64,000 nt of DNA from an uncultured Fodinibius sp. GTDB taxonomy: Bacteria; Bacteroidota; Rhodothermia; Balneolales; Balneolaceae. Position numbers and translations under genes: made by a program. The notes beneath the pieces are model-generated. The model was not told where the DNA came from and ran no database searches. It saw only the letters and a list, made by a program, of their open reading frames with translations. The stretch covers positions 247,926 to 311,925 of the forward strand of contig CAJXOG010000004.1 of the NCBI GenBank assembly GCA_913057775.1, in the 5' to 3' direction. Shown one piece after another: positions 19,209 through 27,640 of the stretch (position 1 is the first letter of the stretch; every line of letters begins with the position of its first letter).

Positions 19209-20612
19209 TCATTTATCGATCGGTTCCAGTCGGGCAGAAAAGTGTCGTAGAACATCGGGACTTTCAACAATTTTGTATCCTCCTAATTTTTGACGCTGTT
19301 TATAAGCAGATATAATTACTTCAGCGAGGTAATCCACGTGGCTTTGGGTGTACATGCGTCGGGGAAAAGCCAAGCGCACCAGTTCCATGGCAGCCGGTTT
19401 TTCAGAGCCATCGGGTTGTTTTCCAAACATTACGGTGCCGATTTCTACACCACGAATTCCTCCCAGCAGGTAAAGTGCATTATTAAATGACCACGCAGGA
19501 TATTCCGCCGGTGGGATATGGGGAAGAATCTGCTTGGCATCGAGGTACACCGCATGTCCGCCGGTAGGTTGTACAATAGGAATGCCGGCATCCGTCAGTT
19601 TATCCCCAAGATAACTTATAGAACGAATGCGATAGCGGAGATAATCAGGATCAAGGGCTTCATAAAGTCCGCGGGCAACAGCCTCCATATCGTAGCCGGC
19701 CATGCCGCCATAGGTGGGAAATCCCTCGGTAAGAATTTCGAGGTTACGGCATTCTGACGCTATCTCATCGCTGTTGAGAGCCAGGAATCCGCCAATGTTT
19801 GCCATTCCGTCTTTTTTAGCGCTCATCGTACAACCATCAGCATAACTAAACATCTCTTGAGCAATTTCAATGGGCTTTTTATCTGTAAAACCTTCTTCTC
19901 TCGTTTTGATAAACCAGGCGTTTTCCGCAAAGCGACAGGCATCAATAAAGAACGGAATGTCGTGTTTTTGAGCAATTTCCGAAACACCTTTTATGTTGGC
20001 CATGCTAACCGGCTGTCCTCCGCCGGAATTATTAGTAACGGTAATCATAATCACCGGGATGTTATCTGAGCCGACGGCCTGTATAGTTTCTTCCAGCTTT
20101 TCCAGATCCATGTTTCCTTTAAAGGGATGGTCGCTTTGTGGCTGTTTCCCTTCATTGATGACGAGGTCACGTGCTTCTGCACCGGCATGTTCAATATGGG
20201 CGCGGGTTGTATCAAAATGAGTATTACTGGGAATGATATCGCCTTCATTGGCAATAGTCGTGAAGAAAATATTTTCGGCCGCACGTCCCTGATGGGTGGG
20301 AATGAGGTGTTTGAAGCCTGTGATATCTTGCACGGCTGATTCCAGTTTATAAAAGGAGGAAGAACCGGCATACGACTCATCACTTTCAATCATGCCCGCC
20401 CACTGTTTGGATGACATCGCTCCGGTACCACTGTCGGTGAGCAGATCAATGAGCACGTCTTTTGCCTTAAGAAGAAAAGGGTTATAGCCGGCTTCTTTAA
20501 GCAGCTTTTCACGTTCTTCCATGGTGGTAAAACGAATAGGTTCCACCGAGCGGATGCGGAAAGGTTCTATGATGGTATCTGTTTTAAAGGGAGAAAGGGA
20601 TGAATTTTCCAT
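19209..20612 (-). CDS. tnaA: Tryptophanase
   Basis: PLP enzyme cleaving L-tryptophan to indole, pyruvate and ammonia. The 467 residues belong to the beta-eliminating lyase family. Residues at the specificity positions are of the tryptophanase type: Asp134 in HFDTT (Asp137 in E. coli TnaA) and Ile in GVEIG (Ile394 in E. coli), where the paralogue at 17332 has Thr and Arg. The PLP lysine lies in MSAKKDG. It is divergent from the acyl-CoA synthetase gene, with a 119-bp shared promoter region containing two Rrf2-type palindromes. No TnaC-like leader peptide was seen. Confidence 0.93.
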   Translation of the reverse strand: MENSSLSPFKTDTIIEPFRIRSVEPIRFTTMEEREKLLKEAGYNPFLLKAKDVLIDLLTDSGTGAMSSKQWAGMIESDESYAGSSSFYKLESAVQDITGFKHLIPTHQGRAAENIFFTTIANEGDIIPSNTHFDTTRAHIEHAGAEARDLVINEGKQPQSDHPFKGNMDLEKLEETIQAVGSDNIPVIMITVTNNSGGGQPVSMANIKGVSEIAQKHDIPFFIDACRFAENAWFIKTREEGFTDKKPIEIAQEMFSYADGCTMSAKKDGMANIGGFLALNSDEIASECRNLEILTEGFPTYGGMAGYDMEAVARGLYEALDPDYLRYRIRSISYLGDKLTDAGIPIVQPTGGHAVYLDAKQILPHIPPAEYPAWSFNNALYLLGGIRGVEIGTVMFGKQPDGSEKPAAMELVRLAFPRRMYTQSHVDYLAEVIISAYKQRQKLGGYKIVESPDVLRHFSARLEPIDK

Positions 20613-20651
20613 AATGTAATGCTCATTCCGGTTAATATTATTTCAAATAAA

Positions 20652-20667
20652 AAGAGAATTTTGTCTT
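20652..20667 (-). promoter_or_regulatory. Rrf2-type operator, tnaA side
   Basis: On the minus strand this reads AAGACAAAATTCTCTT, one mismatch from the AAGAYAAARTTGTCTT consensus built from the rrf2, ric and nirK sites. It is 40 bases upstream of the tnaA start. Confidence 0.6.
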
Positions 20668-20695
20668 TGACAAATTATAAAATAAAGGATAAAAT

Positions 20696-20711
20696 AAGAC
20701 AAATAACTCTT
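20696..20711 (+). promoter_or_regulatory. Rrf2-type operator, acyl-CoA synthetase side
   Basis: AAGACAAATAACTCTT followed by AAA, ending 20 bases before the synthetase ATG. It is most like the nos-operon site at 2588. Confidence 0.5.
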
Positions 20712-20731
20712 AAATATGAATTCCATTTATA

Positions 20732-22807
20732 ATGCTCAGTCCATTCTTTAAGCCAAAGGGAGTTGCAATTATTGGGGCGTCCCGAAATCCACATAAACTG
20801 GGTTACGGTGTTGTACGAAACCTTAAGGATTACAGATACCAGGGAGGTATTTATCCGGTAAATAAATCGGCCACAGAAATATTGGATTTACCCTGTTATG
20901 AGTCGGTTGCAGAAGTTCCCGATCCGGTAGATTTAGCTGTCATTATCGTCCCGGCGTCAATTGTTCCCAAAATTATTAAGCAATGTGGACAGCGAGGCAT
21001 CAAACATACGATTGTGATTAGTGGTGGATTCAGCGAGACCGGAGAAGAAGGAAAGAAGCTGGAAGAAGAGCTTAAAAGAGTCGCCAATGAATGGGATGTC
21101 AATTTTATTGGTCCTAATTGTATTGGCACAATCGATACCCACACACCGGTGAATACAACTTTTGTAACGGGTATGCCCGAATCCGGAGAAATTGGATTTT
21201 GCTCGCAGTCTGGTGCAATGGTAGCCTCGGTGATCGACTGGGCACGTGGTGCAGGTGTTGGTTTTTCGAGGATTGTAAGTCTGGGTAATCAGGTTGATGT
21301 AAATGAAACGCAAATGATTAGAGCACTGCATGAAGATGAGCAGACCAGTGTAATTACCGCCTATATCGAAGGGGTTTCAGATGGAAAGGCATTTATGGAA
21401 ACGGCCCAAAAAGCTGCAAAAGATAAACCGGTAGTAGCGTTGAAAGGGGGACGTGGTGAAAGCGGGGCACGTGCGGTGGCATCTCATACGGGAGCGCTGG
21501 CCGGGAGTACGGAAGCTTATGAGGCTGCTTTTGATCGAGCAGGTGTGCAGCAAGCGAGTACGATGGAGGAGATGTTCGATTGGGCGCGGGCGTTAGCATG
21601 GCAACCGCTTCCCAAAGGTAAAAACGTAGCAGTTTTAACGAATGCAGGTGGTCCGGCTATTTTGGCCGTCGACGCGTTGGAAAAAGCAGGATTGAACCTG
21701 GCCGAACTGACCTCGGAAACGAAAGATTATTTAAAATCACGGCTCCCTAAAGCGGCAAGTGTTAGCAACCCGGTGGATGTACTGGCGGGTTCAGGTCCGG
21801 GAACGTATGCGGTAGCCTTAGATGCACTGCTGACTGATAAAACCGTGGATTCAGTGGTGGTCATTCAAGCCCCACAGGATTGGTTTTTGCCGGCAAGTTT
21901 AGCTGAGGTGGTTGGTGAAGTGGCGGGTGTGCATCAGAAACCTGTAATTACTTCAATTATGGGAAAGGCTTCTGTGGATGAGGCGCTTAAAATTTTGCAT
22001 AAGCGAAAGATACCGAATGTAGCTTTTCCAGAGCGTGTGGCTTCGGTGTTGGCAGCCATGGTCAATCGTAAGGAGTGGCTCGATATTCCTCAACAAACGA
22101 CTGAGCGATATACTGATTTTGATGAGGATGCAGTACAAAAAGCTGTTTTAGAAAATGATTGGAATTCACTGCTTGAAGAATATGGTATTGCCTTTCCTCC
22201 TGAGCAGTTTGCCCAAACTGAGGAGGATGCCATTGAAGCTGCTGAATCTATTGGGTATCCTGTAGTTGTGAAGTTGGTTTCTGAATCGGTTTCACATAAG
22301 ACTGAGGTCAACGGGGTAAAGCTGGGGCTTCGTTATGCTGAGGATGTAAAATCAGCATGGAAAGAGATCAAAAAGTCGGCCGAGTCTGCAGACGCAGATA
22401 TGGAAGGGGTGCAGGTTCAAAAAATGCTGAGTGGGGGACAGGAGGTAATCATGGGTCTTCGCCGGGATTCACAATTTGGGCCGATGGTGTTGTTTGGAAC
22501 GGGAGGAACAGATGTAGAGCTGCTACAGGATGTCGAATCTGCTATTGCTCCCTTAAATCGCTTGCAGGCCGAAAAGCTTGTAGACGCTACCCGTGCCGGA
22601 GTTAAGCTTAAGGGATGGCGCAATCAACCTCCGGCCGATCGCGAAACAGTGATAAAATATTTGATGCGGTTATCACAGCTTGGCGATGATTTGCCCAATG
22701 TTGATGAACTGGAGATGAATCCGTTATATGTGTTACCCGATGGGCAAGGCGCTTTTGCTGTTGATGTTCGGGGCACGATGACCGAAGACGAAAAGATTAC
22801 CGCATAG
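20732..22807 (+). CDS. Acetate-CoA ligase (ADP-forming), fused alpha-beta subunits
   Basis: Converts acyl-CoA + ADP + Pi to acid + CoA + ATP, or the reverse. 691 residues are arranged as an N-terminal CoA-binding Rossmann domain (GVAIIGASRNPHKLGYGVVRNL), succinyl-CoA-synthetase-like flavodoxin folds with the phosphohistidine loop ASHTGALAGS, and a C-terminal ATP-grasp domain (YPVVVKLVSESVSHKTEVNGV, MLSGGQEVIMGL). No acetyltransferase domain is appended, so it is not a Pat-type fusion. The neighbours tnaA and tpl produce pyruvate and aryl compounds. Acetate or aryl-acid overflow with ATP gain is a reasonable role, but the substrate is unknown. Confidence 0.9.
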   Translation: MLSPFFKPKGVAIIGASRNPHKLGYGVVRNLKDYRYQGGIYPVNKSATEILDLPCYESVAEVPDPVDLAVIIVPASIVPKIIKQCGQRGIKHTIVISGGFSETGEEGKKLEEELKRVANEWDVNFIGPNCIGTIDTHTPVNTTFVTGMPESGEIGFCSQSGAMVASVIDWARGAGVGFSRIVSLGNQVDVNETQMIRALHEDEQTSVITAYIEGVSDGKAFMETAQKAAKDKPVVALKGGRGESGARAVASHTGALAGSTEAYEAAFDRAGVQQASTMEEMFDWARALAWQPLPKGKNVAVLTNAGGPAILAVDALEKAGLNLAELTSETKDYLKSRLPKAASVSNPVDVLAGSGPGTYAVALDALLTDKTVDSVVVIQAPQDWFLPASLAEVVGEVAGVHQKPVITSIMGKASVDEALKILHKRKIPNVAFPERVASVLAAMVNRKEWLDIPQQTTERYTDFDEDAVQKAVLENDWNSLLEEYGIAFPPEQFAQTEEDAIEAAESIGYPVVVKLVSESVSHKTEVNGVKLGLRYAEDVKSAWKEIKKSAESADADMEGVQVQKMLSGGQEVIMGLRRDSQFGPMVLFGTGGTDVELLQDVESAIAPLNRLQAEKLVDATRAGVKLKGWRNQPPADRETVIKYLMRLSQLGDDLPNVDELEMNPLYVLPDGQGAFAVDVRGTMTEDEKITA

Positions 22808-24112
22808 TTGCAATTTTTATTTAATAGACTAAAAAAGTTAAGAATTGATGTTCCGGTGAGGAAGCAAAGCAAGTATTTAGAAGAAAATCACTTCAAAAGT
22901 TACTGGTTGTTGCACGTTTCATTAGCCTGTTTTGTGCTGGCAGGGCTATCGGGCTTTTTGTACCGGCTGGGAATGATGGGATGGGTGCCCGGAGAGTTAT
23001 CATTGGGCAATATTCGTCACGCCCATTCCCACCTCATGTTTTTCGGATGGGCAGTGCCTTTGCCGTTGTATATCATTATGCAAAAAATTCTTGGGGAGAA
23101 TAATGGAATGACAAAAGGTGATTCTTGGATGAAGTATTCCATTGCTTCAATTCTGCTTTTCGGAGTACTGGCCTATCCCTTTTTCCTTTTTTATGGATAT
23201 CGTCCGGTTGCAATTGGATCGGCTTCACTGCCATTGTCGGTCATCTTTTCGGGTTTGGTGATGATCGGTTGGTATGGATTTATAGCCGGTTATTGGAAGA
23301 TCCGCGATGCTTTGAAGAATGATGAAAGTCTGCCGTGGTTTGATGGTTCACTTGTCTTGTTAGCGGTTTGCTCGCTGGGGGCATGGGGTGTTGCTGTGGT
23401 TCAGGAATTAGCTCCTGAGTCACATCTGCTGATGAAAAGTATGACGCATTTTTTCCTGGCATCTTTTACCGAGGGATGGATGGTATTGGTGTTGTGCGGA
23501 ATTTTGATCAGTGAACTTGAGATCAATGAGCAAAACTGGTTGACCTCTCCACAGTATGCATTGGGAGCGATTGCCATCGGGGCCCCGTTGACATTTCCCT
23601 ATGGGATTTCAGAATCACTGCTTACCCCCATGCTGTTAGGCACGGCTCGTTTTGGCGGAGGACTAGCAGCCATTGGCTTGCTGTTGGTGATGGTTGCGGT
23701 ATTTAAATCCGGAAAATGGAGACATCCGATCTGGATTTGGCCTGTTGTATTATTAGTAGTCAAAGGGATTATGCAATTAGGAGCTTCGGTAATACCCAGT
23801 TCCTTCTGGCTGTCCGATCCGTCATTGCGGGTGCTTTATCTGCATATTCTATTGCTGGGAGCATTGACGGTGCTGGTTTTTGCCTGGGTAAATGAGCGAT
23901 CCGCGATCCCCAGAAAATATTTCTACGTCATCGGTGTTGCTATAATTCTGACACTCATTACATTGCTTATGTTCACTGGACTTTGGCCCCAGGCACTTTC
24001 GGGGGCTTGGATTGTCGATGCTTTGGCGTTGGGTGCAATCCTTCCGATTTTAGCTGTATCCGTATATTGGATGAAGTTGATACAATCTCAAAAGAATGAG
24101 AATTATTTATGA
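22808..24112 (+). CDS. Polytopic membrane protein with a HxHxH-x4-GW motif
   Basis: About 434 residues and eleven to twelve predicted membrane helices. The key feature is RHAHSHLMFFGW (His71, His73, His75, Gly80-Trp81) at the start of the second helix, plus His residues in SHLLMKSMTHFFLASFTEGW. The pattern recalls the heme/copper-binding helices of NnrS and heme-copper oxidases, but no complete family signature was recognised. The start is uncertain: TTG at 22808 abuts the previous stop, and GTG at 22856 is an alternative. It heads a tight cluster with a cytochrome c'-like gene and small membrane proteins, overlapping the next gene by 4 bp. Confidence 0.7.
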   Translation: MQFLFNRLKKLRIDVPVRKQSKYLEENHFKSYWLLHVSLACFVLAGLSGFLYRLGMMGWVPGELSLGNIRHAHSHLMFFGWAVPLPLYIIMQKILGENNGMTKGDSWMKYSIASILLFGVLAYPFFLFYGYRPVAIGSASLPLSVIFSGLVMIGWYGFIAGYWKIRDALKNDESLPWFDGSLVLLAVCSLGAWGVAVVQELAPESHLLMKSMTHFFLASFTEGWMVLVLCGILISELEINEQNWLTSPQYALGAIAIGAPLTFPYGISESLLTPMLLGTARFGGGLAAIGLLLVMVAVFKSGKWRHPIWIWPVVLLVVKGIMQLGASVIPSSFWLSDPSLRVLYLHILLLGALTVLVFAWVNERSAIPRKYFYVIGVAIILTLITLLMFTGLWPQALSGAWIVDALALGAILPILAVSVYWMKLIQSQKNENYL

Positions 24113-24300
24113 AAGATGATGATCAAAACACTACGGAGTTAGAATTGGCGAAATCGGTGCGAAAAGCCTGTATTGAAGCTGCGCGTGAAGGATTTAAGGA
24201 TGCTGCGATGAGTGGGCTTTGCGTTGAGGGGGCGATGGAAGCAGCAATTAGTGCAATGCAAAATTTAGAATTGAAAAAACTTGTAAGGGATGAAAAATAG
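24109..24300 (+). CDS. Small conserved helical protein
   Basis: 63 residues, probably cytosolic and mostly helical. It contains the pattern CIEAAREGFKDAAMSGLC-x-EGAMEAAISAM, with two cysteines. Small proteins with a similar A-x3-DA-x2-GLC-x-EG pattern are common beside other genes in this group of bacteria, but I cannot assign a function. The ATG overlaps the preceding stop (ATGA), so it is translated as part of the operon. Confidence 0.65.
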   Translation: MKDDDQNTTELELAKSVRKACIEAAREGFKDAAMSGLCVEGAMEAAISAMQNLELKKLVRDEK

Positions 24301-24778
24301 AATGTACCATACAAAATATATTGTAATCGTATTATTTGTAGTGGCCTTGGGATTAATGGGATGGGCGATATTTGATTACGATTTTAATAATCAACAAAAT
24401 CATGAAACAAAAAACTCGGAAACCATGCCACTGGTGCCTATGATGCAACAATTATTGGATGACATACAGCAGGTTGATCGTGGAATTTATACGGAAGATT
24501 TTGCAATGATTGAGGAGGGAGCCGGCAATATATCCGATCATCCAACGATGGCAGCTGAGGATAAAAAATTAGTAAAGAAAACACTGAGCTCTGAAATGAA
24601 ACAGTTTGTAGAGTTTGATATGGTGGTGCATCATCACGCCGATTCCATGCGGATAGCAGCTATTGAAGAAAATATGCAAAAGGTGCTTAAGCATTATCGC
24701 ATAACGCAGCAAGGATGTGTGGATTGTCATTCAAATTATCGCGAGCCAATTTCTACTGCTCGTTTGGAAGGTAATTAG
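24290..24778 (+). CDS. Membrane-anchored cytochrome c'-like protein
   Basis: 162 residues: one N-terminal membrane anchor (residues 9-28), then a helical domain with the heme site near the C-terminus, CVDCHSNYR (Cys143, Cys146, His147). A C-terminal CxxCHxxYR on a four-helix bundle is the signature of cytochrome c', whose five-coordinate heme binds NO. A run of three histidines (114-116) is unusual. An alternative ATG is at 24302. NO binding or detoxification beside the denitrification genes is inferred. Confidence 0.75.
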   Translation: MKNRMYHTKYIVIVLFVVALGLMGWAIFDYDFNNQQNHETKNSETMPLVPMMQQLLDDIQQVDRGIYTEDFAMIEEGAGNISDHPTMAAEDKKLVKKTLSSEMKQFVEFDMVVHHHADSMRIAAIEENMQKVLKHYRITQQGCVDCHSNYREPISTARLEGN

Positions 24779-24784
24779 TATCCA

Positions 24785-25006
24785 ATGGAGCAGCCGATTG
24801 TTGATTTCCATAAAGATGAAGAAGACGATTGGGTGGCTGAACTGCAGTGTGGTCACAATCAGCACGTGCGACATAATCCGCCGTGGATGCTGCGTCCCTG
24901 GGTGACTACCGAAGAGGGCCGAAAAAGTCGAGTTGGAAACAAATTGAACTGCAAAAAATGTGATAGCAACGAACCTCAAGACTTTGATCCGTCATGCCAA
25001 GAATAG
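24785..25006 (+). CDS. DUF3565 protein
   Basis: 73 residues with the DUF3565 signature: LQCGHNQHVRHNPPWMLRPWV, then GR and a C-terminal LNCKKC. The Cys and His residues (CGH, HVRH, CKKC) suggest zinc or another metal site. The function of the family is not established. It overlaps the next gene by 13 bp and so belongs to the cluster starting at 22808. Confidence 0.85.
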   Translation: MEQPIVDFHKDEEDDWVAELQCGHNQHVRHNPPWMLRPWVTTEEGRKSRVGNKLNCKKCDSNEPQDFDPSCQE

Positions 25007-25452
25007 CGCGCGTATTTATCAAAACGGGACTTATTTACTTTTTGGTTTCGCTCTTACTGGGATTGGCTGCCGAGTTCAATTGGCTGCAATTTCCGGGAAT
25101 AGTGCCGCTCTTTTGGCACCTGCTGATGGTAGGGTGGATCACACAGATTATTTTTGGCGTATCCGTGTGGATGTTTCCCGGACGAACCCGCGAAGAAGGA
25201 TTTAAAGCACAGATTTGGGGCTGGTTGACGTACATTTTTCTGAATCTTGGTTTAATACTCCGTCTAATTGCAGAGCCTGCTACATATTTAGTTACGGGAT
25301 TATTGTGGAATGTATTGATCGTGATATCGGCGGTGAGTCAAGTGGTGGCAGCCGTGACTTATATCATAGAACTTTGGCCGCGCATACAATCGAAAGAACA
25401 GCGTCGCCGACAGCGCAAAAAGAAACGTCAGAAAGCAAAGAGTGAGAAATAG
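24994..25452 (+). CDS. Four-helix membrane protein, His/GW type (paralogue 1)
   Basis: 152 residues and four predicted helices ending in a strongly basic tail (RRRQRKKKRQKAK). The second helix contains WHLLMVGWITQIIFGVSVWMFP (His42, Gly47-Trp48, Gln51, Trp59, Pro62 by position). The next gene shares the GWI-x-Q-x3-G-x3-W-x2-P pattern, so the two are tandem paralogues. The motif resembles one metal- or heme-binding helix of oxidase subunit I or NnrS. No family name is certain. Confidence 0.7.
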   Translation: MPRIARVFIKTGLIYFLVSLLLGLAAEFNWLQFPGIVPLFWHLLMVGWITQIIFGVSVWMFPGRTREEGFKAQIWGWLTYIFLNLGLILRLIAEPATYLVTGLLWNVLIVISAVSQVVAAVTYIIELWPRIQSKEQRRRQRKKKRQKAKSEK

Positions 25453-25496
25453 AGACTCTGGTTTTAGCTTCAATCCTAATAAGAAATACCAACCCC

Positions 25497-25904
25497 ATGC
25501 CTACACCCAGTCGCTGGATGATTAAAGCTTCGATGCTGTACATGTTGGCAGGATTTGCTATTGGGGCGCTGATTTTAATCAGTAAGGTATATCCCGAGTA
25601 TTCTTCAGTATGGAGCTTGCTTTCCGTTCATATCGAAGTGAGTATTTTCGGGTGGATTATCCAGCTGACGATGGGAACAGCCTACTGGATTCTGCCGAGA
25701 TATCTCAAAACTAAATCGAGAGGAAATCCCAGGCTGGCACTGGCAATGGTTGGGATGTTGAATTTTGGTATTTTAATAAATGTAGCATCCTACCTGAATA
25801 TACTACCTCCATCTGCTACGATAGTGGGACGTCTGCTTGAAGTGGGAGCCGTAGTGCTATTTATTGCACTGCACTGGAACCGGGCCGTGAGCTATAATAC
25901 CTGA
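25497..25904 (+). CDS. Four-helix membrane protein, His/GW type (paralogue 2)
   Basis: 135 residues and four predicted helices. The second has VHIEVSIFGWIIQL followed by TAYWILPR (His45, Gly52-Trp53, Gln56, Trp64, Pro67). Helix layout and the GWIxQ block match the preceding protein, but the His is seven instead of five residues before Gly. Both spacings occur in the HAHSH motif of the protein at 22808. Probably a partner of those proteins in one membrane complex. Confidence 0.7.
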   Translation: MPTPSRWMIKASMLYMLAGFAIGALILISKVYPEYSSVWSLLSVHIEVSIFGWIIQLTMGTAYWILPRYLKTKSRGNPRLALAMVGMLNFGILINVASYLNILPPSATIVGRLLEVGAVVLFIALHWNRAVSYNT

Positions 25905-25952
25905 TATATAGAGTAAGATTTAGGGATAAAATCACTTATCACTTTCAACTAA

Positions 25953-26444
25953 TTAACCTCTCAGCAATCGCATAGCATAGTAAAGGATGAGTAATCCCAG
26001 TAGCAGGTTAAGACGTCCCAACCAGCTTGAAATTTTACGTATTTGCTTTGTATGTGGATGGCCGGGTTGAGTATCCATAAGTTCAGCCGCTTTGGGACCG
26101 GCATAGAAATCGTGGATACCACTGACGACAAGTACCAATCCAAATGCAAGTAATTTTATAAATAGATATCCGCCAAACACTTCTATCCAGAACGATCCGG
26201 TAAGCAGTTGTTGTACCGTATATCCACGTGTTAATAAATTGGTTATGCCGGTTACTATTAGCACCAAAAATAGTATCCAGGAAATGCGGCTGAATTTTCT
26301 ACCGACAAGCGTAAAAAATTCGCCTTTTTTATTTTTCAGTAATTCATGTCGTGTAGCAGGAACCAAGACACCGGCAGTAAAGAGCATGCCACCAATCCAG
26401 AAAATAGCCGAAGTTATGTGGATGAAAACTGATAGATAATACAT
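25953..26444 (-). CDS. CopD-like integral membrane protein
   Basis: 163 residues with four helices. The N-terminus HITSAIFWIGGMLF matches the first helix of CopD/DUF2269-type membrane proteins, and His residues lie near helix ends (IHDFY, PGHPHTK). Such proteins are linked to copper transport or heme. It is convergent with the plus-strand cluster and downstream of an azurin gene on its own strand. Specific function unknown. Confidence 0.7.
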   Translation of the reverse strand: MYYLSVFIHITSAIFWIGGMLFTAGVLVPATRHELLKNKKGEFFTLVGRKFSRISWILFLVLIVTGITNLLTRGYTVQQLLTGSFWIEVFGGYLFIKLLAFGLVLVVSGIHDFYAGPKAAELMDTQPGHPHTKQIRKISSWLGRLNLLLGLLILYYAMRLLRG

Positions 26445-26485
26445 CGGGAATTCAATTTCTGTGTTAGAATGTAACAGAAATAAAA

Positions 26486-26514
26486 AAAGGCGACTGAAAA
26501 AATCAGCCGCCTTT
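26486..26514 (-). terminator. Terminator of the azurin gene
   Basis: Stem AAAGGCGACTGA/TCAGCCGCCTTT with one mismatch. An A-run at 26482-26488 gives the minus-strand transcript a U-tract. Confidence 0.8.
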
Positions 26515-26541
26515 AAAAATTATATCAAGGTATATAACGTA

Positions 26542-27111
26542 TTATTCTTCTACGTTGAGAATACCTTTCATTCCGCCAGAGTAATGTCCGGGGAAGCTAC
26601 AAATGTATTCATACTCTCCCGTTTCTTCAGGAGCAGTGAAGGTAATTTCTACCGTTTCTCCACCAGCAGCAAGATCGGTATGAGCAATAATCTGATCTTC
26701 CATGTCGGAAGGAATGTACTCGTTGTCACGTGCTTTGGCAGCAGCGTTTGCGAATGCAGCAGCATCAGCGTTCATGGTAAGCAATACAAAGTTGTGCGCC
26801 ATGGCAGATGCCGGTAAAGTACTTTCCGTCATCAGGCGAATGCGGATTTCTTCGCCGGGAGCAGCTGTAATGGATTCGAGCAATACATAATCGCCCATTT
26901 TTTCGCCGACTGTAATCCCTTCTTCTTCGCCGTCAACGACGAATTTCATTCGGTCAATCCCAACCATTTCGATCGTACGAATGTCGTCAGCTTGCTCGGT
27001 AGCTTGGGTATCTGCTGTCTGATCTTCAGCTTGCTGCTGGTCAGACCCACCGCCGCAGGCAGTGACGAAAAGCAACATCAATGAGAATAAATAAGGTGCA
27101 AAACGTGTCAT
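26542..27111 (-). CDS. Azurin-like cupredoxin lipoprotein
   Basis: Type I copper electron carrier of 189 residues. It has a lipobox VTAC (Cys19), a 25-residue acidic Gln/Thr/Asp linker, then the azurin fold. Copper ligands are His106 (AMAHN) and CSFPGHYSGGM with Cys171, His176 and Met181. Compared with the paralogue at 38680 it carries an extra insert of about 20 residues (61-80) and a lipid anchor. It may deliver electrons to NirK, NosZ or oxidases. Strand and spacing suggest its own transcript ending at the terminator at 26486. Confidence 0.9.
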   Translation of the reverse strand: MTRFAPYLFSLMLLFVTACGGGSDQQQAEDQTADTQATEQADDIRTIEMVGIDRMKFVVDGEEEGITVGEKMGDYVLLESITAAPGEEIRIRLMTESTLPASAMAHNFVLLTMNADAAAFANAAAKARDNEYIPSDMEDQIIAHTDLAAGGETVEITFTAPEETGEYEYICSFPGHYSGGMKGILNVEE

Positions 27112-27189
27112 AAATTTGTGTAATTCTTTGGTTAAAAATTAAGTACAGAAGATACGAAAGTATTTTGTTCTAAACAGCATAAATCTTTA

Positions 27190-27615
27190 TTAAAGTAAGG
27201 TTGCTTCCAGCGAAATATCGGTGCCAGCCAATGCCTTAGAAACGGGACAATGATTCTTTGCTCCTTCGGAAAACTTTTTAAAATCATCTTCACTAATTGT
27301 TGGTACATTAGCTTCACAAATTAATTTAATGCCGGTAATTGCGGGTCCGTCATCGGTAACTTCAAACGTTACTTCAGCCCGGGTTTTAACTGATTTAGGA
27401 TTATAACCCGCTTCGGCCAGTTCGTTGGAAAGGGCCATTGAAAAACATCCTGCATGAGCGGCACCAATAAGCTCTTCTGGATTGGTTCCGTCTCCATCCT
27501 CGAAGCGCGAAGCAAAAGAGTACTTACCTTTGTAAGAGCCACTATCGAGCTCCATTGTTCCATTCCCATTTTTAAGATCTCCATTCCATTGAGCAAGTGC
27601 TTTTTTAGTAGGCAT
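27190..27615 (-). CDS. OsmC/Ohr-family peroxiredoxin
   Basis: Thiol peroxidase of 141 residues, closest to OsmC subfamily proteins that begin ...KKALAQWNGDLKNGNGTM. The two family cysteines are in HAGCFSMALSNEL and KNHCPVSKAL. It reduces organic hydroperoxides in the cytosol. It sits 26 bp after the NnrS-like gene on the same strand, so co-transcription is possible. Confidence 0.92.
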   Translation of the reverse strand: MPTKKALAQWNGDLKNGNGTMELDSGSYKGKYSFASRFEDGDGTNPEELIGAAHAGCFSMALSNELAEAGYNPKSVKTRAEVTFEVTDDGPAITGIKLICEANVPTISEDDFKKFSEGAKNHCPVSKALAGTDISLEATLL

Positions 27616-27640
27616 AATGTTATAAGTGTTTGATTAGTAT

